Assembly: GCA_009746045.1 (NCBI GenBank)
Contig: RPFO01000034.1
Location: 3,974,578-4,038,577 of the forward strand
Source of the DNA: Mesostigma viride
Taxonomy: Eukaryota; Streptophyta; Mesostigmatophyceae; Mesostigmatales; Mesostigmataceae
Reading direction: 5' to 3'
DNA length: 64,000 bases
The position numbers were made by a program, and so were the translations under genes. This document shows, piece after piece, positions 1-45,300 of the stretch. The stretch's first letter is position 1, and each line of letters begins with the position of its first letter. Under the pieces are notes generated by a model, which was given only the letters and a program-made list of their open reading frames with translations, ran no database searches and had not been told where the DNA came from.

Positions 1-53
1 CTGCCTTAGCGGCAGTGACTGACTAATGGTTACAAGCTAGGGCTATTGCTCTT

Positions 54-452
54 CTAGCCCGCTGGGGGCGTCCACTCTTGTGGTTGATCATCAGGTCCCC
101 GCCCCTCCAGTACACCAGGCTTGGGCTTCTGGGGATCCTGCTTATGGCGGAGGTATTCCGGCCACAGGTCGCGTCGCTGCTGTTGCTGAGCGGGGGTCAG
201 GTCGTCATCCAGCGTCCAGGCGAGGTCGTGCAACCTCTTGCGACGAGAGAGGAACCGCTGCTTATCCTCAGGGGAGGGGAAGGTGAGCAGGACTGGTGGG
301 GGAGCCGCCTTGTCCCGTGATTGGGGAAGGCGGTGGCACCCACGCAGTTCTACCTCACCTACCAGGCCCATGAGGGTAAGGAGCTGGTTCTTGAGCTCGT
401 CAGCAAGGAAGGTTGACGTCTGCAGGTTGACGCCTGCATATGGGAGATACAC
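54..452 (-). pseudogene. LINE ORF1-like fragment
   Basis: An open frame of 132 codons reads on the minus strand. Its middle (PPVLLTFPSPEDKQRFLSRR, then a DDDLTPAQQQQRRDLWPEYL stretch) resembles the RNA-binding ORF1 protein of L1-type LINEs, where a strand ending in 'vtF' is followed by a charged helix and a 'DLTp.q...R..l.p' motif. It has no obvious start context. The matching reverse transcriptase would lie to the left, outside the window, so this is probably part of a different copy from the LINE at 786-2690. The family call is by pattern recognition only. It could instead be a host RRM-like fragment, but LINE sequence next door makes that less likely. Confidence 0.5.
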
Positions 453-785
453 GCTGCGATGTCATGATATAGGATGTAAGCGCATGGGGCTGCGTGATAT
501 GTTTACGATGTCTATGACAATCGTAGGGCACGTGACGTTTTGGATCGATTGATGTATGCATGGCCTAGCTGGCCGCAACCTTGATCTGACGTCACCGTCA
601 AGATTGTATGCCTCCTGGTGTACATATACCAAGGAGACAACCATATACCGGCTATAACGGCTATGTTCAGCTCGTCAGTCAACGCACCCGCCTGTACACC
701 TCCCCACACTTCAGTCTTAGTGCACCCAAAGTAGCCAGAGCCACCAGATTGACTCTCCTTTTCCATGCCACCCACTGTGCACATT
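453..785. other. No gene seen
   Basis: No convincing coding sequence or repeat. This AT-richer spacer lies between the ORF1-like fragment and the TTAA-rich 3' tail of the next LINE. Confidence 0.5.
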
Positions 786-2690
786 AATTAATTAATAGAC
801 ACGTGACTGCGTCCAGTGTGCACATGATCGAGCTAAAACAATGCTCAGTAACCCCCTTGTCACCCATACCATCCGACACCGCCGCCTCGTCTTTGCCGGC
901 CATCTCAGTGCCCGCGCAGACCAGGTGAATACCGATGTGGCCCCTACCGGGGGGCTTAAGACTGCATGGCCAGCCAGGTAGACACCTCGTCCTATGGCAG
1001 GGTCCCCTTGTCCCGTCACAACCCGCTGGCAAACTTGCACGTGCCCCGAACCGACGCGGATTGACCCGGACCTATGTGACACAACTGCTTGAGGATGCAG
1101 GGGTTGGGACTATCTCTACTCCGCACCCGTATGATAGACAAGGAGAAATGGGATGCCATCTGCGATAAGCACCTTCCTGAGGGGCATGCTCCTGTTTTCT
1201 ACCCACGGGCTCCGCGGCCAAATCGCTAGCCAGGGTATATAGAAGTCCGCAGTTGGAGGTGATTGCCCCTGAGGATAGCCGCTACACAACCGCCCCGTCT
1301 GCCATTACAGTAGAGGATCGACAGCTCGGATGAGGATTATATCCCCCTCTAGTGACGTAGATTCTGAGGCATGATGCAGACGCTGAAAATTTGTAACTTT
1401 CATGATAATATTTTCTAGTGAGATTAGCATAGCCACAATGCGAGCAAACCTTGCACGCCTGAATCATTACATATTCAACCACAATAATGAACAGGTATGG
1501 CAAGAGCACGCAGCCCTGCCACACACCCTTTTGGAGAGGGCATGGGGGCATCGACCCGTAGGAGGTGCGCACCGAGGTGGTGGACCCTTCATGCAGGTTG
1601 CGAATGACAGCAAGAAAAGGGGGATCCGGAACAGAGCGAGGATGTGCCACAGCGCAGGCCAGATATCCGAGTCGAAAGCTTTGATGAAGTCCACCAGCAC
1701 GAGGTGCAGAGGGGACTCACCAGGCTGGAGGCGGTGCAGTCCTTCCACAAGGCGGCGAGTAGCGAAGAGCGCTTGTACTGTGTTGCAGCCGGGACGGAAG
1801 CCGTGCTGAGTCTTGCTCAGATGGCCGTCCAAGGCGGTGCACAGGCGTTTCAGGATGAGCTGCATCAGGAGCTTGAGGGGTGCGCTTTGAATTCACCCCC
1901 TGTAGTTGTCAGGGTCGGCTGGCGACCCTTTGTTTTTGTACAGCATCGTGCGGAAAAGTTGTGTTGCCAGGCCGCCGGGGGCAGTTGCGACGGCAGCAGA
2001 AGGCGGTTGCAAACGTCTCGGAAGAACAGCACTACCCCCGTGTCCTCGAATTCTGCGGCGAGTTTCACGACCGCGGCCGGAATCTCGTCGAAGCCCGTGG
2101 CAGCGTCATAGGGGAGTCGCTGGACAGCCTCCATGACCTCGTGGGAGGCAAAAGGAGGTATGTCTGACGGGTCGGCTAGCGGGCCGGTCAGCGGTGGGAC
2201 GAGGTAGTCCGCGGAGGACGAGGGCGGAGCCGGGGGGCCGGCCGGGCCGCCGACCTGGGCAGCCTGGCGTGTGACGGCGGCGGGCGGCACCGGCGGGGGC
2301 GGCGCTGTCGTCCCCAGAACGTCGCAATGGCCGCAGCCCAGGTGTGTAGCCGCTTGGCCGGCGCCCCTGGCACGTCGTGGCGGTGGGGTCGGCCTAGGCC
2401 GTCCCGATGCCCGAGGCGCTTGTACCAGAACCATGCCCGCTTACCATCGTGCTTCGTCTGGCAAGCGCGCAAATCGTTGAGCATCTGCCTGGCGTCCTTC
2501 TCCTCGGCCTGCTGGTAGGCAGCCCACAGCTAGAGCTGCCTGCATGCGAGCCTTGGAGGTGGGGTCGCGATTGCGGCGGAGCACCTGCCGGGCGGAGACT
2601 ACCGCCGGTGCTTGGCGGTGGACCGCGAGCGGTCAGCGCTGACGCAGGGGCGGTAGTGCTCGGGCGGCCAGGCGATACTTGGTGGCGATG
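786..2690 (-). mobile_element. Decayed LINE (non-LTR retrotransposon), copy A
   Basis: On the minus strand, reverse-transcriptase motifs run in order but in shifted frames: a GFDEIPAAVVK segment near 2080, QHGFRPG and LVLVDFIKAFDS (motif A region) between 1865 and 1660, then KGVWQGCVLLPYLFIIVVEY near 1500-1560. Upstream is a RDPTSKARMQAAL-like stretch near 2540. Several frameshifts separate these blocks, so the copy is dead. The 3' end, at the low-coordinate side, carries the TTAATTAATTAATAGACACGTGACTGCGT sequence in shortened form (about 786-820), the same tail found on copies B, C and D. The outer 5' limit is approximate. Confidence 0.8.
1282..2434 (-). pseudogene. Broken LINE reverse transcriptase (ORF2)
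   Basis: Three minus-strand frames (1865-2434, 1467-1865 and 1282-1650) together give a reverse-transcriptase finger/palm region. The catalytic KAFDS block and the WQGC..PYLF block are visible. The frame changes near 1865 and near 1560-1600, and the YADD region cannot be found in an open frame after about 1400. The codons after that point have drifted. The nearest relative in this window is copy B at 39 kb, which shares the KGVWQGCVLSPYLFIIVV-type block. No function is expected. Confidence 0.75.
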
Positions 2691-2966
2691 CCTTTCAGAA
2701 GCGACTATACGATACAGCTATATGAATAGACGAGACAACTGTACGATACAGCCATGGATGCAGGCACCAAGGGCAGGCCAGCCAGGCCTGTGCAACACGG
2801 TCCCTAATCACAGCACACGGCATGGGCGTGGCGCCTTTGCAAAGTCGCATGGTGCCGTAAGATTAACAATACGACTCGGCTACGTATGGCCGTGACAGTC
2901 TTCAACCTTCCTACAAAGTCGTCGTTGACCAAGGCATCGCTTTCCTCTAAATAAATGGTAGGGTCA
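2691..2966. other. Spacer; no gene seen
   Basis: Short intergenic stretch between the 5' edge of LINE copy A and the predicted stop of the PIG-Q gene. Nothing recognisable. Confidence 0.4.
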
Positions 2967-9598
<6,632 letters not shown>

Positions 9599-10682
9599 GT
9601 TAATGATTCTCCTTCTCAAGTAACCATGGCATCATAGACACCTGTCGTTGTCCCAGCCTGTACAGAGCAGCCTGTAAGCCAGCGAGGCTCTCCTATTCCC
9701 GCAGATCGGCAGATGGCGATAAGAAATTGCGCTCTGATAAAACCCCTTCTCTGCATATCAGCTGCTTCTAAGTCACCTTCGGGTACCTTTTATCACTTCA
9801 ACTATGGCCGTCTGAGTTCCAACAGTCGGCATCAGAAACAAGGACTCCAAGTAAAAAACATCGGGATTTGCCCAAAATATGTCAGCTTGTTATGTCTAAT
9901 TTGGACCAAATTAGAAATAAAAACAGGCACCAGCCTGGCACAGCTCGATTTGAGCCCAGGTAACGCGATTTCATCGACCGGCAGTGCGTGCTTGATAGAT
10001 GTAAATCGAAGGAATGCAGCCATAAGAATGCAATAAGTGCCGCCAGGTGTGAAATTGGTGGAGAGATCATAATTTTGCTGGATGTGTCACGTCGTTTCTT
10101 CTATCCGTCATGTTACACGTGGCAGCTTGTGATACTGGGCACTTTGCCAATGCGGGCATTCGCACACGATTTTCAGCCTGCCACAGGAGGAGACTAATTG
10201 CAGGCGGACGGAATTGACAGCAGCCAGCGCGCATTATTTTGCACAGCTGTTTGCACAGTAATCTTATTAGGCCCTTTCTTGCAGTATCAATTGAGTATTG
10301 TTGTACATTTAATATACTCACTTACCCGGAAAAAAAAAGTAATGTTGTACATAGTATTGCAGATTATCGAAGTAGCCATGGCGCAATTGCCGTGTCCTAC
10401 ACCACGACGCTGCTAGCAATGCATGCAATCAAATGCAATAATTTCCTCAATTCCGTTTTCGAATAAGTGTGTGCGTATTGTGCAACCTCGCCATGTATTA
10501 GAACCGTCTGGGTTACGTGCGAAGAGCTGCTTCTGGTAACAACTGGCGTCGTTATCGGCATTTTTATTCACCCGTTAGCTCCTGCTAGATCCCGAGCTTA
10601 GCGGCACTACCGGCGGGACGGGCGGGCGGCTTCAGGATTGACGTAATCATACATTCCTGGTGCCAGGATTTGAGAGTCTTCT
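9599..10682. promoter_or_regulatory. Divergent intergenic/promoter interval
   Basis: About 1.1 kb separates the start codons of PIG-Q (minus) and the LDL1-like gene (plus), so both promoters must lie here. The interval is AT-richer than the flanking exons. I see no recognisable coding sequence, repeat or conserved core-promoter motif that I can defend. Whether it acts as one bidirectional promoter is inference from geometry only. Confidence 0.5.
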
Positions 10683-38538
<27,856 letters not shown>

Positions 38539-39008
38539 TGCGCCAAGAATGTGGAAATCCCCATTGAACTTCCTCGTCTCATGTTTGTATTGTTGAGTCC
38601 TCAAGCAAGACGGAATTAGAAGTTCGCGGCGGTTTTGGACTGTATCAGCCGGCACTTCTTGCCCAAAAGGTCTTACTATAGAACCTTGAAAGAAACGTTC
38701 CTTATGGCCACGTGGCGGCATCATCGCACATGTGGCCTCCGTAAACTTTCGCCAGCTAGGATAGACGGTGCGCCCCTACTTATTGTTGAACTGCCATGGT
38801 TGTCGGTCCCATTAGGAATGTCCAATGACAGTAAGTGAGCCACGCGATGATCCAAACACTTCTATGTCAATAGATCTTCAGTTGCTCTTCAATCTAAATT
38901 GAGTGGAGGGACGGATCAATACGGCCAGCTCCAAAACATGGGTTAACAAACTGCCATCATGTACAGTAATCAAAATTTTGGATAATCATGATAATATTCA
39001 ATCATTTT
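38539..39008. other. 3' flank of the LDL1-like gene; no gene seen
   Basis: Presumed 3' UTR and spacer. Its right end (38997-39008, ATTCAATCATTT) is the left target-site duplication of the LINE B composite. Confidence 0.5.
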
Positions 39009-40034
39009 TGATTCTGTCCACTGGGACACTCTATGGGCTGCACTTGCTCGCGCTCGCGTCCCCACTCCCCTGATTACCGTCATCCGCACGCTGTATGAGG
39101 GGTCGACCACTTCGGTGCGCACTCAACACGGCATTACCCCGCCATGCCCACTGCAGACCGGCGTCTGGCAGGGTTGCGTCCTGTCGCCGTACCTGTTTAT
39201 TATTGTAGTGGATTATGTTATGCGCCAGGCACGTGCTCGCTTTGCTCGCATTGCAGGCCGTGCCCCTGGCCTAGCGATCACGAACGAGCTTGGGGAAGGG
39301 GGGCCGCCTAACAAGCAGAATTTACTAGCTGACCTCATTTATGCCGACGAGTCGTCAAGCGTGACCTCTTCAAGGTCGTCATTCTGACGATCCTGACCTA
39401 CGGCGCCGAGACGTGGGCACTGACGCTGGAGCTGGAGCAACGACTCGACGGCGCCGTCACCAAGATGCTGCGCAAGGCCTTTAACATCCCCTTTGGTTTG
39501 CACATTAGTAATGAGGATTTGTACGCTGATTTGCCCTATGTTTCCCACATTATTAGGCACAGGCGCCTGGGCCTAGCCGGGCACCTGGCCCGCACAGATC
39601 AGGTAGATACATCAGATAGACTAGCTGGCACCAAGCCCGCCCAGCCTGGGCGATATGTCCTCACCTGGCGTGCCCCCGGCCGCGCGCGGCAGGGCCGCCA
39701 CCCGTGGACATTTCGTGATAGACTCGGCATGGACATGTGCTACACTAGACGTGACGGGCTCACACCCGGGCAACCTCCTGGTTTGTCTGTAATATGGAGG
39801 CAGATTGTGCGCAAGGATAGATGGCAAGTAGTGATGAAGGAGACCACCCCCAAGCCTGTGGGGGCTCCGCGTGTGACCAAGTATGGCATTCATAGCGATT
39901 CGGGCCGCGGTGCCCACACCCCTGTAACTAGGACCTAGATAGCTTATACCATCCATTCCATCCCATGTTCCCCTCCCACTGAGGACTTATGCTCACGTGA
40001 CGCAGTCACGTGTCTATTAATTAATTAATTAATG
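39009..40034 (+). mobile_element. 5'-truncated LINE, copy B
   Basis: The element begins inside the reverse transcriptase (DSVHWDTLWAAL, just after motif A). It continues through GVWQGCVLSPYLFIIVVDY to LIYAD, where the YADD catalytic motif is cut by an internal deletion (about 39345-39360). It resumes in another frame with LFKVVILTILTYGAETWALT and a long C-terminal region ending about 39939. The 3' UTR ends in a CACGTGAC-GCA-GTCACGTG hairpin and a TTAATTAATTAATTAAT tail. ATTCAATCATTT on the left (38997) recurs after the adjoining copy B2 (40264), so B and B2 share one pair of target duplications. Confidence 0.88.
39115..39939 (+). pseudogene. LINE ORF2 C-terminal part, interrupted
   Basis: Two open blocks (39115-39387 and 39465-39938) belong to one ancestral ORF2. 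The break falls immediately after YAD of the catalytic YADD. The second block has the typical LINE tail 'YGAETWALT...MLRK.F.IP...RRRLGLAGHLAR' and a basic C-terminus. Inactive. Confidence 0.8.
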
Positions 40035-40263
40035 GTGCGCAAGGATAGATGGCAAGTCGTGATGCATGAAGGAGACCACCCCCAAGCCTGTGGGGGCTCC
40101 GCGTGTGACCGCGTACGGCATTCATAGCGATTCGGGCCGCGGTGCCCACACCCCTGTAACTAGGACCTAGATAGCTTATACCATCCATTCCATGCCAAGT
40201 TCCCCTCCCAGTGAGGACTTCTGCTCACGTGACGCAGTCACGTGTCTATTAATTAATTAATTA
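40035..40263 (+). mobile_element. LINE 3'-end copy B2, nested in the tail of copy B
   Basis: Starts at GGTGCGCAAGGATAGATGG, which matches LINE B from about 39806, and runs to the same hairpin and TTAATTAA tail. It begins directly at the end of copy B's tail with no spacer. It is about 97% identical to the end of B by eye. Confidence 0.88.
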
Positions 40264-40274
40264 ATTCAATCATT

Positions 40275-40963
40275 TGCAAAAAATATAGCATGCTACGTGA
40301 TGCAGCCTGCGTACGTGTACATTACTTCAATAAGCACGCAACTGTGCCACGTACATAATAAAATCCCGTAAATAACTGAATATACGTATACGCGACGCGA
40401 CATACATGATTGCGTCACGTGAGCACAGTAGGGGCAACCACTGTGCCGCGATAGCCAATTTGCATGTGAACCGGTCGAAAACCGGTGCACCAGGGTCGGT
40501 GCTCAGCTATCCAACCTGGCCTGCTTGCAATTTCCCCTAGATACTTTCCAGCTATAGTCATTCACTTCCCGCGTTACAATCGCCGCCAAATTCTGGGCGT
40601 CAAATTATGGGCATCGCGGGAACGTAACTTATAACATTAGAATTGGGCTAGCAGCCCACCTCCTTCTCTGACGGACTTCTATAGTATATGGCATTCGACA
40701 ACTCTCGTCAAGCCCGATCATTCAGTTGCATCATCACGAAAGGCCGCTCTAAGTACGTGATTTCGAACCATTTCTGGTGATGCGGCGAAGCTGGGCGCTG
40801 CGGGGCACTTGGGCGAGTGACGGATAGGCTGATAGCGTCGGCAGCTGCGACTTTGCTAATTCGACCCAGTTCAGTTCCGGCTGAGTTGTTCATCCTGTAG
40901 CATGTGCTCGCTAGCTGCTTATCTTCTGTGTTCCGGAAACCGGGTTCCCTGTTCCCTAATCAA
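40275..40963. other. Intergenic; no gene seen
   Basis: AT-rich sequence with no supported coding region. Several short ORFs have no recognisable content. Confidence 0.45.
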
Positions 40964-41280
40964 TTATTAATTAATTAATTAATAGACACGTGACTGCGTC
41001 ACGTGAGCATAAGTCCTCAGTGGGAGGGGAATATGGGATGGAATGGATTAATTAATTAATTAATTAATAGACACGTGACTGCGTCACGTGAGCAGAAGTC
41101 CTCAGTGGGAGGGGAACATCAAATGGAATGGATGATGTAAGCTATCTAGGTCCTAGTTACAGGGGTGTGGGCACCGCGGCCCGAATCGCTATGAATGCCA
41201 TACGCGGTCACACGCGGAGCCCCCACAAGCTTGGGGGTGGTCTCCTTCATCACTACTTGCCATCTTCCTTGCGCACCAAT
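40964..41280 (-). mobile_element. Two LINE 3' ends in tandem (copies C and C2)
   Basis: On the minus strand a 3' fragment (C2, about 41280-41068) ends in the hairpin and TTAATTAA tail. It is followed directly by a second, very short 3' end (C, about 41047-40984) with its own hairpin and tail. C2 is truncated at the same GGTGCGCAAGG point as B2, suggesting the B2/C2 unit was copied as a whole or has a preferred truncation point. Confidence 0.85.
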
Positions 41281-42361
41281 GATGATCAGTGACGGGAGCA
41301 TTCAGCATGGTTGACTATGTTGCCTCCTACTAGTAAACATCATCATGATCGGTAAATAGAGTCGTCTCACTTAGTAACAATAAGCATACAGTCTGTAGCG
41401 GGTCCCGCCGGACGTCGGACTTGGCCAAAATGAATGGCCTCTTCCTCGGCCAAAAGTAGTGACGCCTACAATTTGGCTCAATCCCTTGTGGGAACTTCAT
41501 CAATATTACCCACCCATGCGTCGTAACTTAACGCGGAAACGTAACCTGATAAAGAATCGTAACTTAACGCGGGAATGACCGTCCGTGTACGCCCCGCGGC
41601 CATGTGTGGTTACTGGATGCTGTTCCCATAGAGTACATACATACAACACACAAACCCCAAAAATACAGCAGCTAGAATAATTAATTATTACTCCGACGCA
41701 CACACTCGCTACAGCTGTTCTTTGTAGACTGGCAGTCCGGCACGTGACGCGAGATAACGACGGCCATATCCGCCCAGCTGGGACGTTGCATCCAAGGCAT
41801 CCACGCTTAATACTCAAGGTTAAGGCAGTTTGAGGGAAAAAAATTTGGTACATAACCTGCTACGGAGATGCGGTGCCAAACAGACTGCATGCAAGGCTTT
41901 TGCGTGGCTTGTGCATCTCTATCGCCGTAGGATGCCGGAAACCAGTTGGTGACAATCAGAATGATGTTATGAACGTCAGCTTCTTGCGGGAGCCGTGAAC
42001 GCGTCATATGATTTTCTATTTTAAAAAAATCGATGCCATGGAGAAAGTGAAATGCTTGCCACTTTGACGTTTTTTGACTGTTAGGCATTCGCCACCATTT
42101 GAAAAGTCTCCACGGCGCGCTGTGACATGGGGGGTTCCAGGCATTCTGGAGCAGCTGGCTATGCATTAGCTCAAGCATCTTGCAACTTGGGCATATCGTC
42201 GCATTTTCTCTTCGATGCATTACTGATCCAGGTAACGGCCTGGTTAAAATATTCATTTCCATCCACTATTTTCGCGTAGGCATTGCGACAGCATAGGCCA
42301 TAAGTAGACGGATTGTTGCAGTCTGTAGCGGGCACTAATGACATTCTTAACGAGTTCTGTT
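41281..42361. other. Upstream region of the ceramide glucosyltransferase gene
   Basis: No supported gene. Short unidentified ORFs only. Must contain the promoter and 5' UTR of the gene starting at 42362. The 12-mer AGTCTGTAGCGGG occurs at about 41391 and again at about 42321, without other similarity. Confidence 0.45.
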
Positions 42362-45300
42362 ATGATGTCCTGGCATCACCAACCACTCAAACAGGGGGGG
42401 GCTGTTGCCTTGGGACTCGCCGTCGCGTGGCTGTTCGCTGCGACCATGAGGTAAACGGTCGCTCACGTGGCCATGCTAGGTGAACTCCCGCGACGAGGGG
42501 TCGTTTTCCAATACAAAATGCTGCTTCCAGCACCATTTTCCTCAATCGCACGTGACATCTGGCGTGCAATTCAATCTCTTTTGCAATTTGACCCTTTGTT
42601 GTTACCTGCAAGTGTAGATGCAAACAGCTTTCCTAGTCTCTCCCCATTCAAATATGCTCTGACCCTGGTCTCTCCCCATTCCTTAGTCCAAGGATGCGCT
42701 CTGCCACACCATGTCACGCAGCTGGAAGAACAAGCAAGCCCCCTGCCGCTTCTTGTGCTGGTTATGCCTGCACAGGCGTGATGGATGGGCCGCCAGCAAT
42801 CGCAATCACTAAATGGTAGTGTGTGTCCCGCCCCCCCCCTGCAGGTATCTGGAGCTGAGGGTGGTCCGCAGGGAGCTGAGGGCAAATGCGCGACGAGATA
42901 AGAACAGCTCGCACTCGCCTGACAGCCCGTCTTTCAACAAGCCGACGACCGGAAGCAAGCAAGGCAGCGGTCCCGTGACCCGACGGAACGTGCCCACCGC
43001 TCACTCCTCCGATGAGAGTAATGTTGCCACCCGGGCGCATGGCGAAGACCTGAGCAGCCAAGGGCTATCGAATGGCGCCGCCCCCAAGGCCAGCCAGCAC
43101 AAAAGCGTTGCAGGAAACGGGAAGGGCTCCCAGGAAATGCGGCCCCCTCCCGTGTCGATGGTCCTGCCTGTGAAGGGCACGCATGCCAACAGCCGCAGCA
43201 ACTGGGCCACGCAGGTACCGGAAAGCCTCTCGCTCACCTCGGCTTGCTCCCGCAGAGTTCTCCCCACTGTGATTTGTTTTTTCGCTGCCGTTCCTACGAT
43301 CATCGGTGCATCGAAGGGCCCTGCATGCACTGCTTTAAACGAGATTGTGGTTGGGCGTGGAAATGCAGAGTCACGCCCCTTTCAGAGAGGTTGCCTTGCA
43401 AAGCGCTTGTTCCATGGTAGGGGAGTCCTGCCTCGCGCATGTGTCGCCACTACCGATGAGTGCCGATGAATGCCGCTACCATTCATGGTGCAGGGGTATG
43501 TCCAGCTTGTCCATGGACAGCTTGTCCTTGGAGAAAAGATCTAGAACCCAGCCATCACGCGTTCGGCTTGTGATGTACAAGGATTAGGGATGTGGTGTTG
43601 CACATACATCCCGCGTGATGCGTGAGGTGGACACATGCAACGGTGGAGGTGCGTTCACGCACGGTGGTCAGCTGGCCTGACTATCCACCCTGGAGGCAGA
43701 CTTCCTTTCTGCAGTAAAATGTGCCATCTCCGTGCCAGCATCTTTCTTAGTTGCATTTCGTTGATGTGCCCATTGCACCGTGGGCTATCCCTTGTTTGTG
43801 TGCCACCCTTTGCATCGTCCAGTTGGCGCTGAGCTATAGAGGTCGCCGCGAGTACATATTTGTGGTGGAGTCGCGCCGAGACGCCGCCCACGCCGCGCTG
43901 GAGGACTTCCTTTCCTTGTATCCGAAAACAGCGGTGAGAATCGGGCAGGCTCGGGGCGTGATGATGCCGGTAGTATGACTGTAGGGCGGTGGGCAACATC
44001 CAGCACCAAGAAACCTTGGGGTGGCCGGGTAGGGTTGAGGTCGGGGCGTGGACTGTAGGGCGGTGGGCAACATCCAGCACCAGGAAACCTTGGGGTGGCC
44101 GGGTAGGGTTGAGGTCGGGGCGTAATGATGCCGGTAGTATGACTGCAGGGCGGTGGGCAACATCCAGCACCAAGAAGCCTTGGGGTGGCCGGGTAGGGTT
44201 GAGGTCGGGGCGTGATGATGCCGGTAGTATGACTGCAGGGCGGTGGGCAACATCCAGCACCAAGAAACCTTGGGGTGGCCGGGTAGGGTTGAGGTCGGGG
44301 CGTGATGATGCCGGTAGTATGACTGCAGGGCGGTGGGCAACATCCAGCACCAAGAAACCTTGGGGTGGCCGGGTAGGGTTGAGTTCGGGAGCCTGATGTA
44401 GGACAATGGTTGGTAGGGTTCGGGTTGGTAGGGTTAAGGTCAGAAGGTGATGGTCAGTAGGGTTTCCCTTGGCAAAGTGCGCATTGTCCACATACTGGAT
44501 GTTGGGTCAAGGGGCAGGCCTGGCAGGTGGGGACACATTTGGTTAGCATGCCCTTGCTTTGTGGCAGCAGGATCCGGTCAGTAGGGAAAGTGCGTGCTGG
44601 TAAGCATAAAACACATTGCCTCACTTATCTGGCCCCAACAGGTGTTGTCTGTCACGTCGCCTCATGAGCTCCAGGGGATACTTCTTAGTGGCCAGGTATC
44701 TTCCTTTTGTTAGGGTGCCTTGGCGCGCTGGGTACAGAAGTTGGTGGGTCCAGAAGCTCTTTTGTGTGCCAGGGCTTCTTTTTTGCTTTCTGTCTGCTTA
44801 GTCAGCGACACGTTGTCTTCCTTAATTCGATCATGTGACCTCCCACTCGCAGCCCTTTCCTTTCCGTGCATGTGGAGATCTCACAGTATGCACGCATGTG
44901 GACCCTGATCTGATGGCCGCCTGACTGTGCCACCCACGGGTCCGCTCCTTGTCATCACTGACCACAGCTGTCCAAGTTGCTTACTTGGTGAACTTATCAT
45001 GGCACTCATGGGACCGTTTCTTGCACCCCCTCCACGCAGGACTTCACCTGGAAGCTTTTGGAGGCCGGGCTGGCCACGTCTTCCAGCCAGAAGCTGCACA
45101 ACATGGTGGTACGAGAGCTGCCTGTGTACTCGTACTACAGGGGTACTACGGGGGTACTATGGGGGTACTATTATAGGGGGGATGGTGCTCACTGTGCGGT
45201 GGATGTAGATGTGTGAAGCTGCACAACTTGGTGGTACGAGAGGTGTGTGTGCAGTTTGGTGGTCAGACAACTGCCCGCGTAGTTTCGTGATGGGTGGCAC

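Noticed and set aside
786..830. TTAATTAATTAA tracts as attachment sites or origins
   Set aside because: They recur only at the 3' ends of one LINE family beside the CACGTGAC hairpin, so they are element tails.
44020..44465. TAGGGTT strings as interstitial telomere repeat
   Set aside because: They occur once per 90-bp unit or irregularly, not in tandem, so there is no telomere-like array.
43655..44491. Minus-strand 278-codon ORF with repeated [24 protein letters not shown] units
   Set aside because: Reading of the 90-bp intronic minisatellite on the strand opposite the glucosyltransferase.
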